From Lachnospiraceae bacterium YSD2013 (GTDB lineage: Bacteria; Bacillota; Clostridia; Lachnospirales; Lachnospiraceae): a DNA stretch of 39,504 nt. The notes below the pieces were generated by a model. It made no database searches. It worked only from the letters and a program-made list of their open reading frames with translations, and had not been told where the DNA came from. Position numbers and translations under genes: made by a program. The stretch lies in assembly GCA_900100895.1 (NCBI GenBank), contig FMTX01000029.1:1-39504 (forward strand), in the 5' to 3' direction. Below, piece by piece: positions 1-6,619 of the stretch (positions within the stretch are counted from its first letter, which is position 1; each line of letters opens with the position of its first letter).

Positions 1-184
1 GCGTCCATGCTTTCCAAAAAGCTTTAGGTTTCAATGCTTCAGGCCCACAAGCTTCCTCGACATGATACCATTGAATGATTTTTTTTCGAAAGATCTTTTC
101 ATTAACATCTTCGGGTGTATTCGGCCAATTACCCTGCCGATATAATTCGACACATTTTCTTTTAAATTCATATGTGTAGCGCAT
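1..184 (-). CDS. IS3-type transposase N-terminus, partial at window edge
   Basis: The minus strand opens at an ATG (184-182) and stays open to the left edge, giving 61 residues. It begins MRYTYEFKRKCVELYRQG, followed by a basic, aromatic helix-rich stretch with IEEACGPEAL-like character (seen as VEEACGPEALK). This resembles the helix-turn-helix start of IS3-family orfA transposases common in Lachnospiraceae. A perfect AAGGAGGG ribosome-binding site lies 6-7 bases upstream. The site is embedded in an intrinsic-terminator-like hairpin (see 185-220), which is typical of insertion-element control. The remainder of the element, including the catalytic DDE part, would lie left of the window. The IS family is inferred from recalled similarity, and I cannot see the far end or the target duplication. 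Confidence 0.6.
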   Translation of the reverse strand, partial: MRYTYEFKRKCVELYRQGNWPNTPEDVNEKIFRKKIIQWYHVEEACGPEALKPKAFWKAWT

Positions 185-220
185 AAAAAACCCTCCTTAC
201 TGGATGTCCAGTAAAGAGGG
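185..220 (-). terminator. Hairpin plus U-run covering the transposase RBS
   Basis: On the minus strand an inverted repeat (TTACTGGA at 197-204, TCCAGTAA at 207-214, extended by CCCTC 191-195 and GAGGG 216-220 around one mismatch) is followed directly by six U residues and then the transposase ATG. It has the form of an intrinsic terminator and also buries the AAGGAGGG ribosome-binding site. It would block read-through transcription from flanking DNA and limit transposase translation, as described for several insertion sequences. Confidence 0.6.
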
Positions 221-506
221 TACATATCAGCAAAGGTTAGGTTGCTTTCTTTTAGTAACCAATAACCAAGGCGAACCGTTTGCTACGGTAGTGCCTTTTC
301 ATAAATATAGGACTGTATTGCCGGCGGAATGTCAACGGGGTACGGGATGGGGAGATATCACAAAACGGACTATACAGATTCAACAAGAAAAAATCAACAA
401 CATTGCGAAAAAATCGCACCTATTTGAAAACTTCCAGTCTGCACAAGGCATAGAAGTTCGGAGATTCGACGATTGTAATTTACTACTTTGTCAATTAGCA
501 TTTTAG
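204..506 (+). pseudogene. Possible C-terminal gene fragment cut by the IS
   Basis: An open frame of 100 codons has a plausible protein composition (VTNNQGEPFATVVPFHKY, then a Gln/Lys-rich stretch ending CNLLLCQLAF). The only in-frame ATG, at 204, lies in the IS terminator hairpin and has no ribosome-binding site. This suggests the remains of a gene whose 5' part was separated by the adjacent insertion element. I do not recognise the family. It could also be a chance frame. Confidence 0.25.
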
Positions 507-532
507 GCATATAAATGAGTTGGGAGGTATAT

Positions 533-1066
533 ATGACTATTGATGATTTTGTTGAAGAGGGACCGTTAATTAAAGATGAGGCGTTGCGCCGAATTTTTGA
601 AAATAAGAACCCCTATATGGTGAAGACAGATTCAAGTTATGATGTGCATGCGAATAATCTTCATTTTATCTGCACCTATTCAGATGAAGAAATTGAAATG
701 ATTGCAGATTTGTGCCTTGAGTTACTTGAGGAATTACGAAGGATAAACGAGGCCGGGTATACAAAAGAGGATATGCTTGTAGCTAAAACAATAAATCGAA
801 AGGGCTTTGAAGATTTCTTTGACTGTTATAGGATTTATGAGACATTCAGAACTGAGAGGATAGAAAACATAATCGACAGGTTGGGAGAGACAACACGTGT
901 TGGCGATGCATATTATTTAATGGTATCTAAACCTACGTTCATTAGTGGTATTTGTGCTGTCTTTGACGTAATTATTGGCCGCTTTGAAGACGCAGAGTTG
1001 TATTTTTCAGCGTTGTTTATGCTAATTCGAGTTGCGATGCATATGCATTGTGATGAACTTAAATAA
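533..1066 (+). CDS. Hypothetical protein, 177 aa
   Basis: I do not recognise a family. I chose the ATG at 533 over the in-frame ATG at 515 because GGGAGG (522-527) sits five bases ahead of it. The protein is acidic and soluble-looking: MTIDDFVEEGPLIKDEALRR, a Glu-rich helix around residues 55-75, then EDFFDCYRIYETFRTERIENIIDRLGET, and a hydrophobic helix near the C terminus (YFSALFMLIRVAMHMH). There is no signal peptide. The codon use is A+T-rich compared with the surrounding genes. Together with the neighbouring transposase, this points to accessory, possibly acquired DNA. A role such as a toxin-immunity protein would be guesswork. Confidence 0.6.
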   Translation: MTIDDFVEEGPLIKDEALRRIFENKNPYMVKTDSSYDVHANNLHFICTYSDEEIEMIADLCLELLEELRRINEAGYTKEDMLVAKTINRKGFEDFFDCYRIYETFRTERIENIIDRLGETTRVGDAYYLMVSKPTFISGICAVFDVIIGRFEDAELYFSALFMLIRVAMHMHCDELK

Positions 1067-1067
1067 T

Positions 1068-1295
1068 ATGGAGTATCATATCGGAAACATGGATCATTTA
1101 AGAGATGAGAGCGGATGTTATATTTCTTTAGAGGATATCAAAAAGCTTGGCGATGAAGAACTCAAAAATCTGATAGATAAGGGATATAGATATAAGCATA
1201 AATCGTTGGAAGAATATGTTGCGGCCTCGGGGAAAAGTTTATTACCGTCAGAAGAAATAGATTTTGGGCCGGCAGTGGGCAGAGAAGTGTGGTGA
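1068..1295 (+). CDS. Small hypothetical protein, 75 aa
   Basis: This small frame starts one base after the stop of the previous gene (ATG 1068; a second Met lies at 1089) and has no clear ribosome-binding site, so translational coupling is the likely initiation mode. The product, starting MEYHIGNMDHLRDESG, contains a charged central region (LEDIKKLGDEELKNLIDKGYRYKHKSLEEYV) resembling a short helical bundle, and a loosely structured tail. I do not recognise it. It ends just before a long perfect inverted repeat (1320-1349) that may close the two-gene unit. Confidence 0.45.
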   Translation: MEYHIGNMDHLRDESGCYISLEDIKKLGDEELKNLIDKGYRYKHKSLEEYVAASGKSLLPSEEIDFGPAVGREVW

Positions 1296-1319
1296 TATTG
1301 GATACCGAACTAACCAAGT

Positions 1320-1349
1320 TTTAAAGTGGTCGGATTCGACCACTTTAAA
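1320..1349. repeat. Perfect 13-bp inverted repeat, 4-nt loop
   Basis: TTTAAAGTGGTCG (1320-1332) and CGACCACTTTAAA (1337-1349) flank the loop GATT. The stem is perfect, but neither strand has a proper U-run, so it is either a weak terminator for the upstream small genes or an operator-like palindrome. It lies about 55 bp upstream of the promoter of the nucleotidase gene. Confidence 0.6.
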
Positions 1350-1403
1350 TAGAAAGTATGGAGGAAAACAGTTTGGTGGTCGCCCTATGGTACCATCGTA
1401 CCA

Positions 1404-1433
1404 TTGCCCCGCTACCTCGCAAGGTGGTATACT
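1404..1433 (+). promoter_or_regulatory. Sigma-A-type promoter of the 5'-nucleotidase gene
   Basis: TTGCCC (1404-1409) and TATACT (1428-1433) are 18 bp apart and would start transcription near 1440, about 24 bases before the gene. The palindrome ATGGTACCAT lies just upstream of the -35 and could be an operator. Confidence 0.55.
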
Positions 1434-1463
1434 GATTGAACCACTAATCAAGAGGAGGAGATT

Positions 1464-3161
1464 ATGAAGAAACTCTATGCAATTGTGTTGTCTCTTGCGC
1501 TGGTGCTTTCTTTGGCGGCTTGTGCGGAGAAGACTTCCGTATCACAGTCAGCTTCTGAAGTGACCAAAGAGACGCCTGCTTCTGCGGAGACTAAGACTGA
1601 GACCGCAGAGGACAAGGGATTGGGTATTGACAAGGATATCATCGTGCTTTACGTGAACGACGTTCACTGCGGTATCGATGACAATCTCGGCTATCAGGAC
1701 CTGGTAACCGTGAAGAACGCTTATGAGAGACTTGGCCACAAGGTGCTTCTTGTGGACAACGGTGACGCTATTCAGGGCGACATCGTGGGAACTCTTTCAA
1801 AGGGCGAAGCTATCATTAACATTATGAACGAAGCGGGATTCGACGTAGCGGTTCCCGGTAACCATGAGTTCGATTACGGAATGGAGAGATTCCTCGAGCT
1901 TACCGGCAAGGCTAAGTTCCCTTACGTATCATGTAACTTTATGGACAAGGACGGCAAGCCCGTTTTTGACGCTTATAAGATCAAAGAAGTAAGTGGCGTG
2001 AAGATTGCTTTTGTCGGCATCTGCACTCCCAAGACCATTACTTCTTCCACACCTAAGTATTTCATGAATGATGCGGGTGAGTACATTTATTCTTTCTGCC
2101 AGGATGAAAGCGGAGAGAAATTGTATGAAGCAGTGCAGAGCGCTGTTGACGCAGCCAGAGCGGAAGGCGCACAGTACGTATTCGCACTTGCTCACCTTGG
2201 AACCGAGGACGATTGCGCTCCTTGGACTTCCACAGATGTAATTCTTAACACCACAGGTATTGACGCTGTTCTTGACGGACATTCACACTCCGTATGGCAG
2301 GAAGAGCGCATTAAGAACAAAGAAGGCAAGGAAGTTATCCTTACTTCTACCGGCACCAAGCTTGCCAACATTGGTGTGCTTACCCTTTCCAACTCCGGCA
2401 TCATCCGCACCGGACTTGTAGATGACAAGGGCGAGACCGCTTCTGTTAAGGCAACCATCGACGAGGTTAAGGCTCAGAACGAGGAACTCGTGAACACCGT
2501 AGTGGCTCACACTGACGTAGACCTCACCATCACAGACCCCAAGACCGGCGAAAGAATGGTTCGCTCCAACGAGACCAACTTAGGCGATTTATGTGCAGAC
2601 GCATACAGAGCCATGTCCGGCGCTGATATTGCTTTTGTTAACGGCGGTGGCGTACGTGTATCCATCCCCGCAGGCGACATTACTTACGGCGACATTATAA
2701 AGGTTCATCCTTTCGGCAACCAGATGTGTGTTATCGAGGCAACCGGTGCAGAGATTCTTGACGCACTCGAGATGAGCGCGGCTAAGGTTCCTGCAGAGTT
2801 CGGCGGATTCTTACATGTATCAGGCCTTAAGTACACAATTGATACTAAGGTTGAATCTACAGTAGTTACCGACGACAGCAAGATATTCGTTGAAGTATCC
2901 GGCGACCGCAGAGTTAAGGACGTATTCGTAGGCGACGAGCCTATCGATCCCGAGAAGACTTACACTCTTGCCAGCCACGATTATATGCTTAAGAACATGG
3001 GCGACGGCTACAGCATGTTTGCCGACAACCCTGTTCTTCAGGACTGCGTAATGATTGACAACCAGGTACTTATCAACTACATTGTTGACGTTCTCGGCGG
3101 CAATGTAGGCGAAGACTACAAGGATCCTTACGGTCAGGGCAGAATCACTATCTTAGAATAA
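1464..3161 (+). CDS. Secreted 5'-nucleotidase / cyclic phosphodiesterase lipoprotein
   Basis: 565 residues, extracellular and membrane-anchored. A lipoprotein signal peptide ends in LAAC with Cys20 as the lipidated residue, followed by a Ser/Thr/Glu linker. The calcineurin-like metallophosphatase domain spans about 58-310, with metal-ligand motifs NDVH (65-68), DNGD (98-101), GNHEFD (132-137), AHLG (243-246) and DGHSH (271-275). The 5'-nucleotidase C-terminal domain follows (about 345-560), with SNETNLGDL and NGGGVR. This UshA/YfkN architecture hydrolyses extracellular nucleotides to nucleosides plus phosphate for salvage. The gene appears monocistronic, with its own promoter and a shared bidirectional terminator. 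Exact substrate preference (5'-nucleotides or 2',3'-cyclic nucleotides) cannot be read from sequence. Confidence 0.92.
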   Translation: MKKLYAIVLSLALVLSLAACAEKTSVSQSASEVTKETPASAETKTETAEDKGLGIDKDIIVLYVNDVHCGIDDNLGYQDLVTVKNAYERLGHKVLLVDNGDAIQGDIVGTLSKGEAIINIMNEAGFDVAVPGNHEFDYGMERFLELTGKAKFPYVSCNFMDKDGKPVFDAYKIKEVSGVKIAFVGICTPKTITSSTPKYFMNDAGEYIYSFCQDESGEKLYEAVQSAVDAARAEGAQYVFALAHLGTEDDCAPWTSTDVILNTTGIDAVLDGHSHSVWQEERIKNKEGKEVILTSTGTKLANIGVLTLSNSGIIRTGLVDDKGETASVKATIDEVKAQNEELVNTVVAHTDVDLTITDPKTGERMVRSNETNLGDLCADAYRAMSGADIAFVNGGGVRVSIPAGDITYGDIIKVHPFGNQMCVIEATGAEILDALEMSAAKVPAEFGGFLHVSGLKYTIDTKVESTVVTDDSKIFVEVSGDRRVKDVFVGDEPIDPEKTYTLASHDYMLKNMGDGYSMFADNPVLQDCVMIDNQVLINYIVDVLGGNVGEDYKDPYGQGRITILE

Positions 3162-3177
3162 TTTATATGTATTAAAT

Positions 3178-3213
3178 AAGGGAGGCGCTTCGTGTGAGGC
3201 GTCTCCCTTTTGT
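3178..3213. terminator. Bidirectional intrinsic terminator between convergent genes
   Basis: A 14-bp stem (3178-3191 with 3196-3209, two G-U pairs, GTGT loop) ends in TTTT on the plus strand and has an A-rich flank that gives a U-rich tail on the minus strand. It separates the nucleotidase gene from the convergent lipoprotein gene. Confidence 0.85.
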
Positions 3214-3229
3214 TGTGTCCTTGTTTATT

Positions 3230-4165
3230 TTACTTACCGTAGTATGCGTCGTGGTCGGCCTGAGTGCTCTCGTCGTTGGGAAGGCTCTGGGCGGCAGTGG
3301 TGCCGGCGCCGGACTGCTGATAGAAGAGAGCCGATGAGCTTGCACCCTTAGTCACGTACCAGCGGTCGCTTCCGTCGAATCTTGAAAGCTCGATGTTGAC
3401 CTGATTGCCTGCCGCGTAGCTCTGTACCCAGTAGACTATGTTGAGCCTGCCGAGCGAATCAAGTGTCTGCGAATTAATGGTCTCGGTATTATTATCGTTG
3501 TAGTAGAGCTCGATGGTAAGAGGCTTGTCGGGAACGAATCCGTTGTCTGAGGATGCTCCGTTAAAGTATGCTCTGGGAAGCCACCTGTAAGTCTTATCTT
3601 TAAGGCGTTCATTGAAGTATGAATCCCAGCCGGCCTGACCTGCTCCGCCGCCTTCGGTGAAGCCTGAGCCGAAGGGCTCTATATCTGCGAAGAGGTATTT
3701 CATCATAGCCATACCGTCGTCGTAATTGTCTGTAAGTCTCGTAATTGCCCATACCCAGTATGCCGCTACGCTTCGAGGGTCATGCACATCAACTACCTGC
3801 TTAAGCTCCTCGAGGTTCCAGGGCGCGGGATCCGCAAGAGTGAAGTCCTGATCCTGTTTCCATTCATCCGCAAGCTGCACGGGGTAATCTTTGTAGGGTG
3901 ATGCGTCTGTTGCTGAAGTACGTGAGGTTTCCTGTGCTGTGGTTTCTTTTGCTGAATTGTCTGCGCTGTTGTCTGTAGATAACAATGTCAAGGTATCGCC
4001 CTCCGCATCTGTCTTAGTAGTCTCGGCCGTCGAACCGTTAGGCTCTGCGGTCTGCTCTGTCGAATAACTCGGTACGCCCGGCTCCTCGCAAGCCGCAACC
4101 GATAAGCCTACGGCTAATGTCATCGCAACCGCCGCGGATTTCTTGAATAACTTCTTAAACTCCAT
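3230..4165 (-). CDS. Hypothetical lipoprotein, 311 aa, DUF6935-like
   Basis: The protein begins with a lipoprotein signal (MEFKKLFKKSAAVAMTLAVG, then VAAC with Cys26), followed by a low-complexity Thr/Ser/Glu/Ala linker to about residue 90. The folded part follows: WNLEELKQVVDVHDPRSVAA, then a helix with tryptophans, a PRAYFNGAS motif, and beta-rich segments ending in DRWYV. This arrangement resembles, from memory, the DUF6935 family of clostridial surface proteins, whose function is unknown. AAGGGAG precedes the ATG by seven bases. It lies convergent to the nucleotidase and is expected on the outer face of the membrane. Confidence 0.8.
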   Translation of the reverse strand: MEFKKLFKKSAAVAMTLAVGLSVAACEEPGVPSYSTEQTAEPNGSTAETTKTDAEGDTLTLLSTDNSADNSAKETTAQETSRTSATDASPYKDYPVQLADEWKQDQDFTLADPAPWNLEELKQVVDVHDPRSVAAYWVWAITRLTDNYDDGMAMMKYLFADIEPFGSGFTEGGGAGQAGWDSYFNERLKDKTYRWLPRAYFNGASSDNGFVPDKPLTIELYYNDNNTETINSQTLDSLGRLNIVYWVQSYAAGNQVNIELSRFDGSDRWYVTKGASSSALFYQQSGAGTTAAQSLPNDESTQADHDAYYGK

Positions 4166-4187
4166 AATAATCTCCCTTTTGCTAACT

Positions 4188-4215
4188 ATTATAATTCCTC
4201 TAATATCATATTACA
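4188..4215 (-). promoter_or_regulatory. Candidate promoter for the minus-strand lipoprotein gene
   Basis: On the minus strand TGTAAT (4215-4210) and a perfect TATAAT (4193-4188) are 16 bp apart, just upstream of the ribosome-binding site. The -35 is weak. Confidence 0.4.
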
Positions 4216-4272
4216 TTCATATATGTTTAGATTCAACGATACTTGCATAATCGTAAATATCCGGTCTGAGAT

Positions 4273-4500
4273 TTATCCCAATACGAAAAAAATCGCAGAT
4301 TGGGATAAAAAATACGCTTATATCTGTCTGTTTGAGGCTGTTTTATCCCAATATGAAAAAAGTTGGAAATTGGGATAAGAAATTGGCAAAAACTTATCCC
4401 AAAACGAAGATTTTTTGATATTGGGATAAATGGTTAACATAACTCGACAAATACGGCCATTTTTTTATCCCAAAATTGAACAAATTTCATATTGGGATAA
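4273..4500. repeat. Four palindromic 36-bp elements (TTATCCCAA-N17-ATTGGGATAA)
   Basis: Four units lie at 4273-4308, 4343-4378, 4394-4429 and 4465-4500. In every unit the 9-base arm TTATCCCAA and the 10-base arm ATTGGGATAA are exact and the centre is exactly 17 bp. The centre sequence varies (three of the four begin (T/A)A(C/T)GAA). Gaps between units are 34, 15 and 35 bp. The array sits in the 471-bp gap between the divergent lipoprotein and VanZ genes. Fixed arms with a fixed spacing suggest paired protein-binding half-sites, an array of RNA hairpins, or a small non-autonomous palindromic repeat. No gene for a matching regulator is obvious nearby. Confidence 0.85.
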
Positions 4501-4529
4501 AAGACCGTGCTTTGGAGCATAAAAGCGAG

Positions 4530-4643
4530 ATGGTGAGCGGCAACGCGAAGTTCATTATGAAGAAACGGTTAAGATTCGGCACCGAAATGCTTAATAAGGC
4601 GGCGGAAGCATTGCCACTGCGTGAAAGTGTGGTATCATGGTGA
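4530..4643 (+). other. Short ORF or coding remnant, 37 codons
   Basis: The frame is open from the end of the last palindromic element and includes an ATG at 4530, reading MVSGNAKFIMKKRLRF then a helical tail. Its TGA (4641-4643) overlaps the start of the VanZ gene. It lacks a ribosome-binding site. It may be a vestige of a gene tail or a chance frame. Confidence 0.2.
4611..4638 (+). promoter_or_regulatory. Promoter-like sequence immediately ahead of the VanZ gene
   Basis: TTGCCA (4611-4616) and TATCAT (4633-4638) are 16 bp apart. The same TATCAT -10 occurs in the promoter at 5140-5168. Transcription would start near 4645, at or within the start codon, implying a leaderless or nearly leaderless message. 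That makes the call uncertain. Confidence 0.35.
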
Positions 4644-5119
4644 GCATGAATAACGGAAAAAGAAGACAATTATTAAAATGCATCCCTATGGTGCTTGTGA
4701 TGATAGGGATATTCATATTTTCGATGATGCCGGGAGAGCAGTCGGGCGATACCAGCCGAGGCTTTCTTATGTCGATTGCGCACCTTGTGGAGGGAATATC
4801 GCATAAGGACTTGAACGCGGACACTCTTGAAGCGTGGCACCATATTATCAGAAAGGGCGCGCACTTCACCGAATACGCGATACTTGGTATGACCGTAGTG
4901 TATGCTTTTGGCGAGCGGCTAAAAAAAGCGGCGCGGATAATCCCGGTGGCGTTAGCAATCTGTGCATTCTACGCGGCGACCGATGAATTTCATCAGACCT
5001 TCGTGGATATGCGTGTCGGATCGGTGTCGGATGTGCTTTTAGACAGTGTCGGAGCACTCACGGGTATAGTGATTTTTCTTTTGATTACAAGAAAGAAAAG
5101 GGCTAAATTGCGTGAATAG
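4637..5119 (+). CDS. VanZ-family membrane protein
   Basis: 160 residues from the first ATG. The second ATG (4646, MNNGKRRQ) is as plausible because family members usually start with a short basic segment. The typical VanZ pattern is visible: a first membrane helix ending in FSMMPGEQSGDTS, then RKGAHFTEYAILG, a second helix, and ATDEFHQTFVDMRVGSVSDVLLDS leading into a last helix and a basic tail. VanZ-like proteins are small integral membrane proteins. The founding member gives low-level teicoplanin resistance, but most have unknown roles in the envelope. There is no good ribosome-binding site. Confidence 0.85.
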   Translation: MVSMNNGKRRQLLKCIPMVLVMIGIFIFSMMPGEQSGDTSRGFLMSIAHLVEGISHKDLNADTLEAWHHIIRKGAHFTEYAILGMTVVYAFGERLKKAARIIPVALAICAFYAATDEFHQTFVDMRVGSVSDVLLDSVGALTGIVIFLLITRKKRAKLRE

Positions 5120-5139
5120 TAGAACTTTTTAAGCAATAC

Positions 5140-5168
5140 TTGCACGAACAAAACAAGTATGGTATCAT
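5140..5168 (+). promoter_or_regulatory. Sigma-A-type promoter of the FliD-like gene
   Basis: TTGCAC (5140-5145) and TATCAT (5163-5168) with a 17-bp spacer predict a start near 5175 and a leader of about 95 nt. The leader contains an ATGGGTA/TACCCAT hairpin (5180-5198) and a GCAAAA/TTTTGC hairpin near 5225-5239. Confidence 0.6.
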
Positions 5169-5269
5169 GAAAACAAAAAATGGGTAAAATCTACCCATCT
5201 ATTGAAATATTGTTTGCCCGGCGCGCAAAAAGGATTTTGCACACCTATCACGGAAGAAAGGAGGAGCTT

Positions 5270-6571
5270 ATGGCAGACCATACGTCTATTAATAATATCT
5301 ATAATTATTATCTGACTACGTATGCGCAGAAGTCTGACACCAAGTTCGATACTCATAAGAAGAGTGAACTGCGCGGCGTATACAATTCCATCGTTAAAAT
5401 GAATAAAGAAGCTCCCCTGTTCATCGTGGATAAATCCCAGGAGACTAAAGAGTATGCCGTTGGTTTGAAAGAGAACGCGCGTGCCCTTCACAATACAATT
5501 GCGTCCCTCGGCGGCTTAAGTGATGATGATTTGCTTAGTAAGAAGGTTGCTTTTTCATCCGACGATTCACTTGCATCGGTTAACTATATCGGTGACGAGT
5601 CGGATACTTCGAAGGTTCCTTCTTTTGAAATAAGTGTACAGAGGCTTGCGGGACCGCAGATTAATGCGGGTCGTATGATTCCGTCCGAGATGTCCAATCT
5701 TCCGGCGGATACGTATTCTTTTGATATCGGCATCAACGGACTTAATTACGAGTTCCAGTACAATGTCGGCGAGAATGACACAAACATCGCAGTTCAGGAG
5801 AAGCTTGCAAGACTTATTTCCAACGCGGGCATCGGTCTGGATGCTTCGGTTGAGCGTGACGGTAACGGCAACAGCGCACTGGTGATTCAGTCACAGAACG
5901 TGGGCACTGCAGGCAACGGTCGCCTGTTCACCGTAAGTGATGAGCATACGAGTAAGACTTCGGGTTCTGTAGGATTCTTTGGAATCGACAATGTAATAAG
6001 AGAAGCGCAGAATTCGCAGTTTACCATAAACGGCGTGGAGCGCGAGGCTTCCGGCAACAGCTTCACGGTTGAAAAGATGTACGAAGTTACACTTAATCGT
6101 GTGAGTCGCGACGAAGATGATAAGGCCAATATCGATCTTAAGGCCGATCTTGAGTCCATGGCTTCCAATATTTCCAGACTCGTGGACGGTTACAACGGTT
6201 TTATAGAGACTGCCGATTCCTACATGGCCAATCATCCGAAGTCCGGTCGTCTGGTACGCGAGATGTACGGTCTGGCATCGCTTCACGAGGAAGACCTCGA
6301 GAGTGCGGGACTTCACCTTAAGGAAGACGGACACATCGAGCTTGACCGCGGTAAGCTTATGGAAGCTGTATATCGCGAGGATATCGGTAAGAGCATCGAC
6401 GGAATCAAGAGCTTCGCAGGTTCCGTATTAAGAAAGGCCAATCAGGTAGCGCTTAATCCCATGGAATATGCGGACCGCACCGTAGTAGCTTACAAGAATC
6501 CGGGTCACAATTACGCATCACCTTATGTGACGAGCGCGTACACCGGAATGATGTTTAACGGTTATTGCTAA
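5270..6571 (+). CDS. FliD-like (flagellar cap-like) protein, orphan
   Basis: 433 residues from ATG 5270, preceded by AGGAGG (5259-5264). The upstream in-frame ATG at 5180 has no ribosome-binding site and lies in the leader hairpin. The protein resembles the FliD-related family recurrent in Lachnospiraceae: N-terminal INNIYNYYLTTYAQ and KKSELRGVYNSIVKMNKEAP, a central beta-rich part (SFEISVQRLAGPQ, YSFDIGINGLNYEFQ, TSGSVGFFGI), a C-terminal helical part (NISRLVDGYNGFIETADSY) and a conserved end SPYVTSAYTGMMFNGYC. FliD caps and folds the flagellar filament. No other flagellar gene is near, so the role here, whether in a flagellum or another surface structure, is open. Confidence 0.7.
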   Translation: MADHTSINNIYNYYLTTYAQKSDTKFDTHKKSELRGVYNSIVKMNKEAPLFIVDKSQETKEYAVGLKENARALHNTIASLGGLSDDDLLSKKVAFSSDDSLASVNYIGDESDTSKVPSFEISVQRLAGPQINAGRMIPSEMSNLPADTYSFDIGINGLNYEFQYNVGENDTNIAVQEKLARLISNAGIGLDASVERDGNGNSALVIQSQNVGTAGNGRLFTVSDEHTSKTSGSVGFFGIDNVIREAQNSQFTINGVEREASGNSFTVEKMYEVTLNRVSRDEDDKANIDLKADLESMASNISRLVDGYNGFIETADSYMANHPKSGRLVREMYGLASLHEEDLESAGLHLKEDGHIELDRGKLMEAVYREDIGKSIDGIKSFAGSVLRKANQVALNPMEYADRTVVAYKNPGHNYASPYVTSAYTGMMFNGYC

Positions 6572-6619
6572 GATACCACCTATCTTTTAATTTTGAAGGA
6601 TATGTGGTATCTTTTTTTT
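6571..6619 (+). terminator. Intrinsic terminator abutting the YfhO start codon
   Basis: AGATACCAC (6571-6579) pairs with GTGGTATCT (6604-6612), extended inside by TATC/GATA, and is followed by eight T residues ending at 6619. The stem overlaps the FliD-like stop codon, and the T-run ends one base before ATG 6620 of the YfhO gene. It should end FliD-like transcription or attenuate read-through into YfhO. Confidence 0.85.

Larger units (their letters stand above)
4166..4636. other. 471-bp intergenic region: promoter, repeat array, short ORF remnant
   Basis: This A+T-rich gap contains the minus-strand promoter near 4188-4215, the four palindromic 36-bp elements (4273-4500), a short frame at 4530-4643 and a promoter-like sequence at 4611-4638. 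No full-length gene is visible on either strand. Confidence 0.7.

Noticed and set aside
4273-4500. The regular 36-bp repeats could be a CRISPR array
   Set aside because: Only the arms are conserved and the centres vary, gaps are 15-35 bp and irregular, and no cas genes are near. The pattern fits palindromic elements, not repeats with spacers.
5175-5269. Riboswitch in the FliD-like gene leader
   Set aside because: Small hairpins are present, but the sequence does not match the conserved core of c-di-GMP or other riboswitches I know.
5180-5269. Upstream ATG giving a 463-residue FliD-like protein
   Set aside because: The extra 30 residues are basic and unlike the family, the ATG has no ribosome-binding site, and AGGAGG precedes the ATG at 5270.
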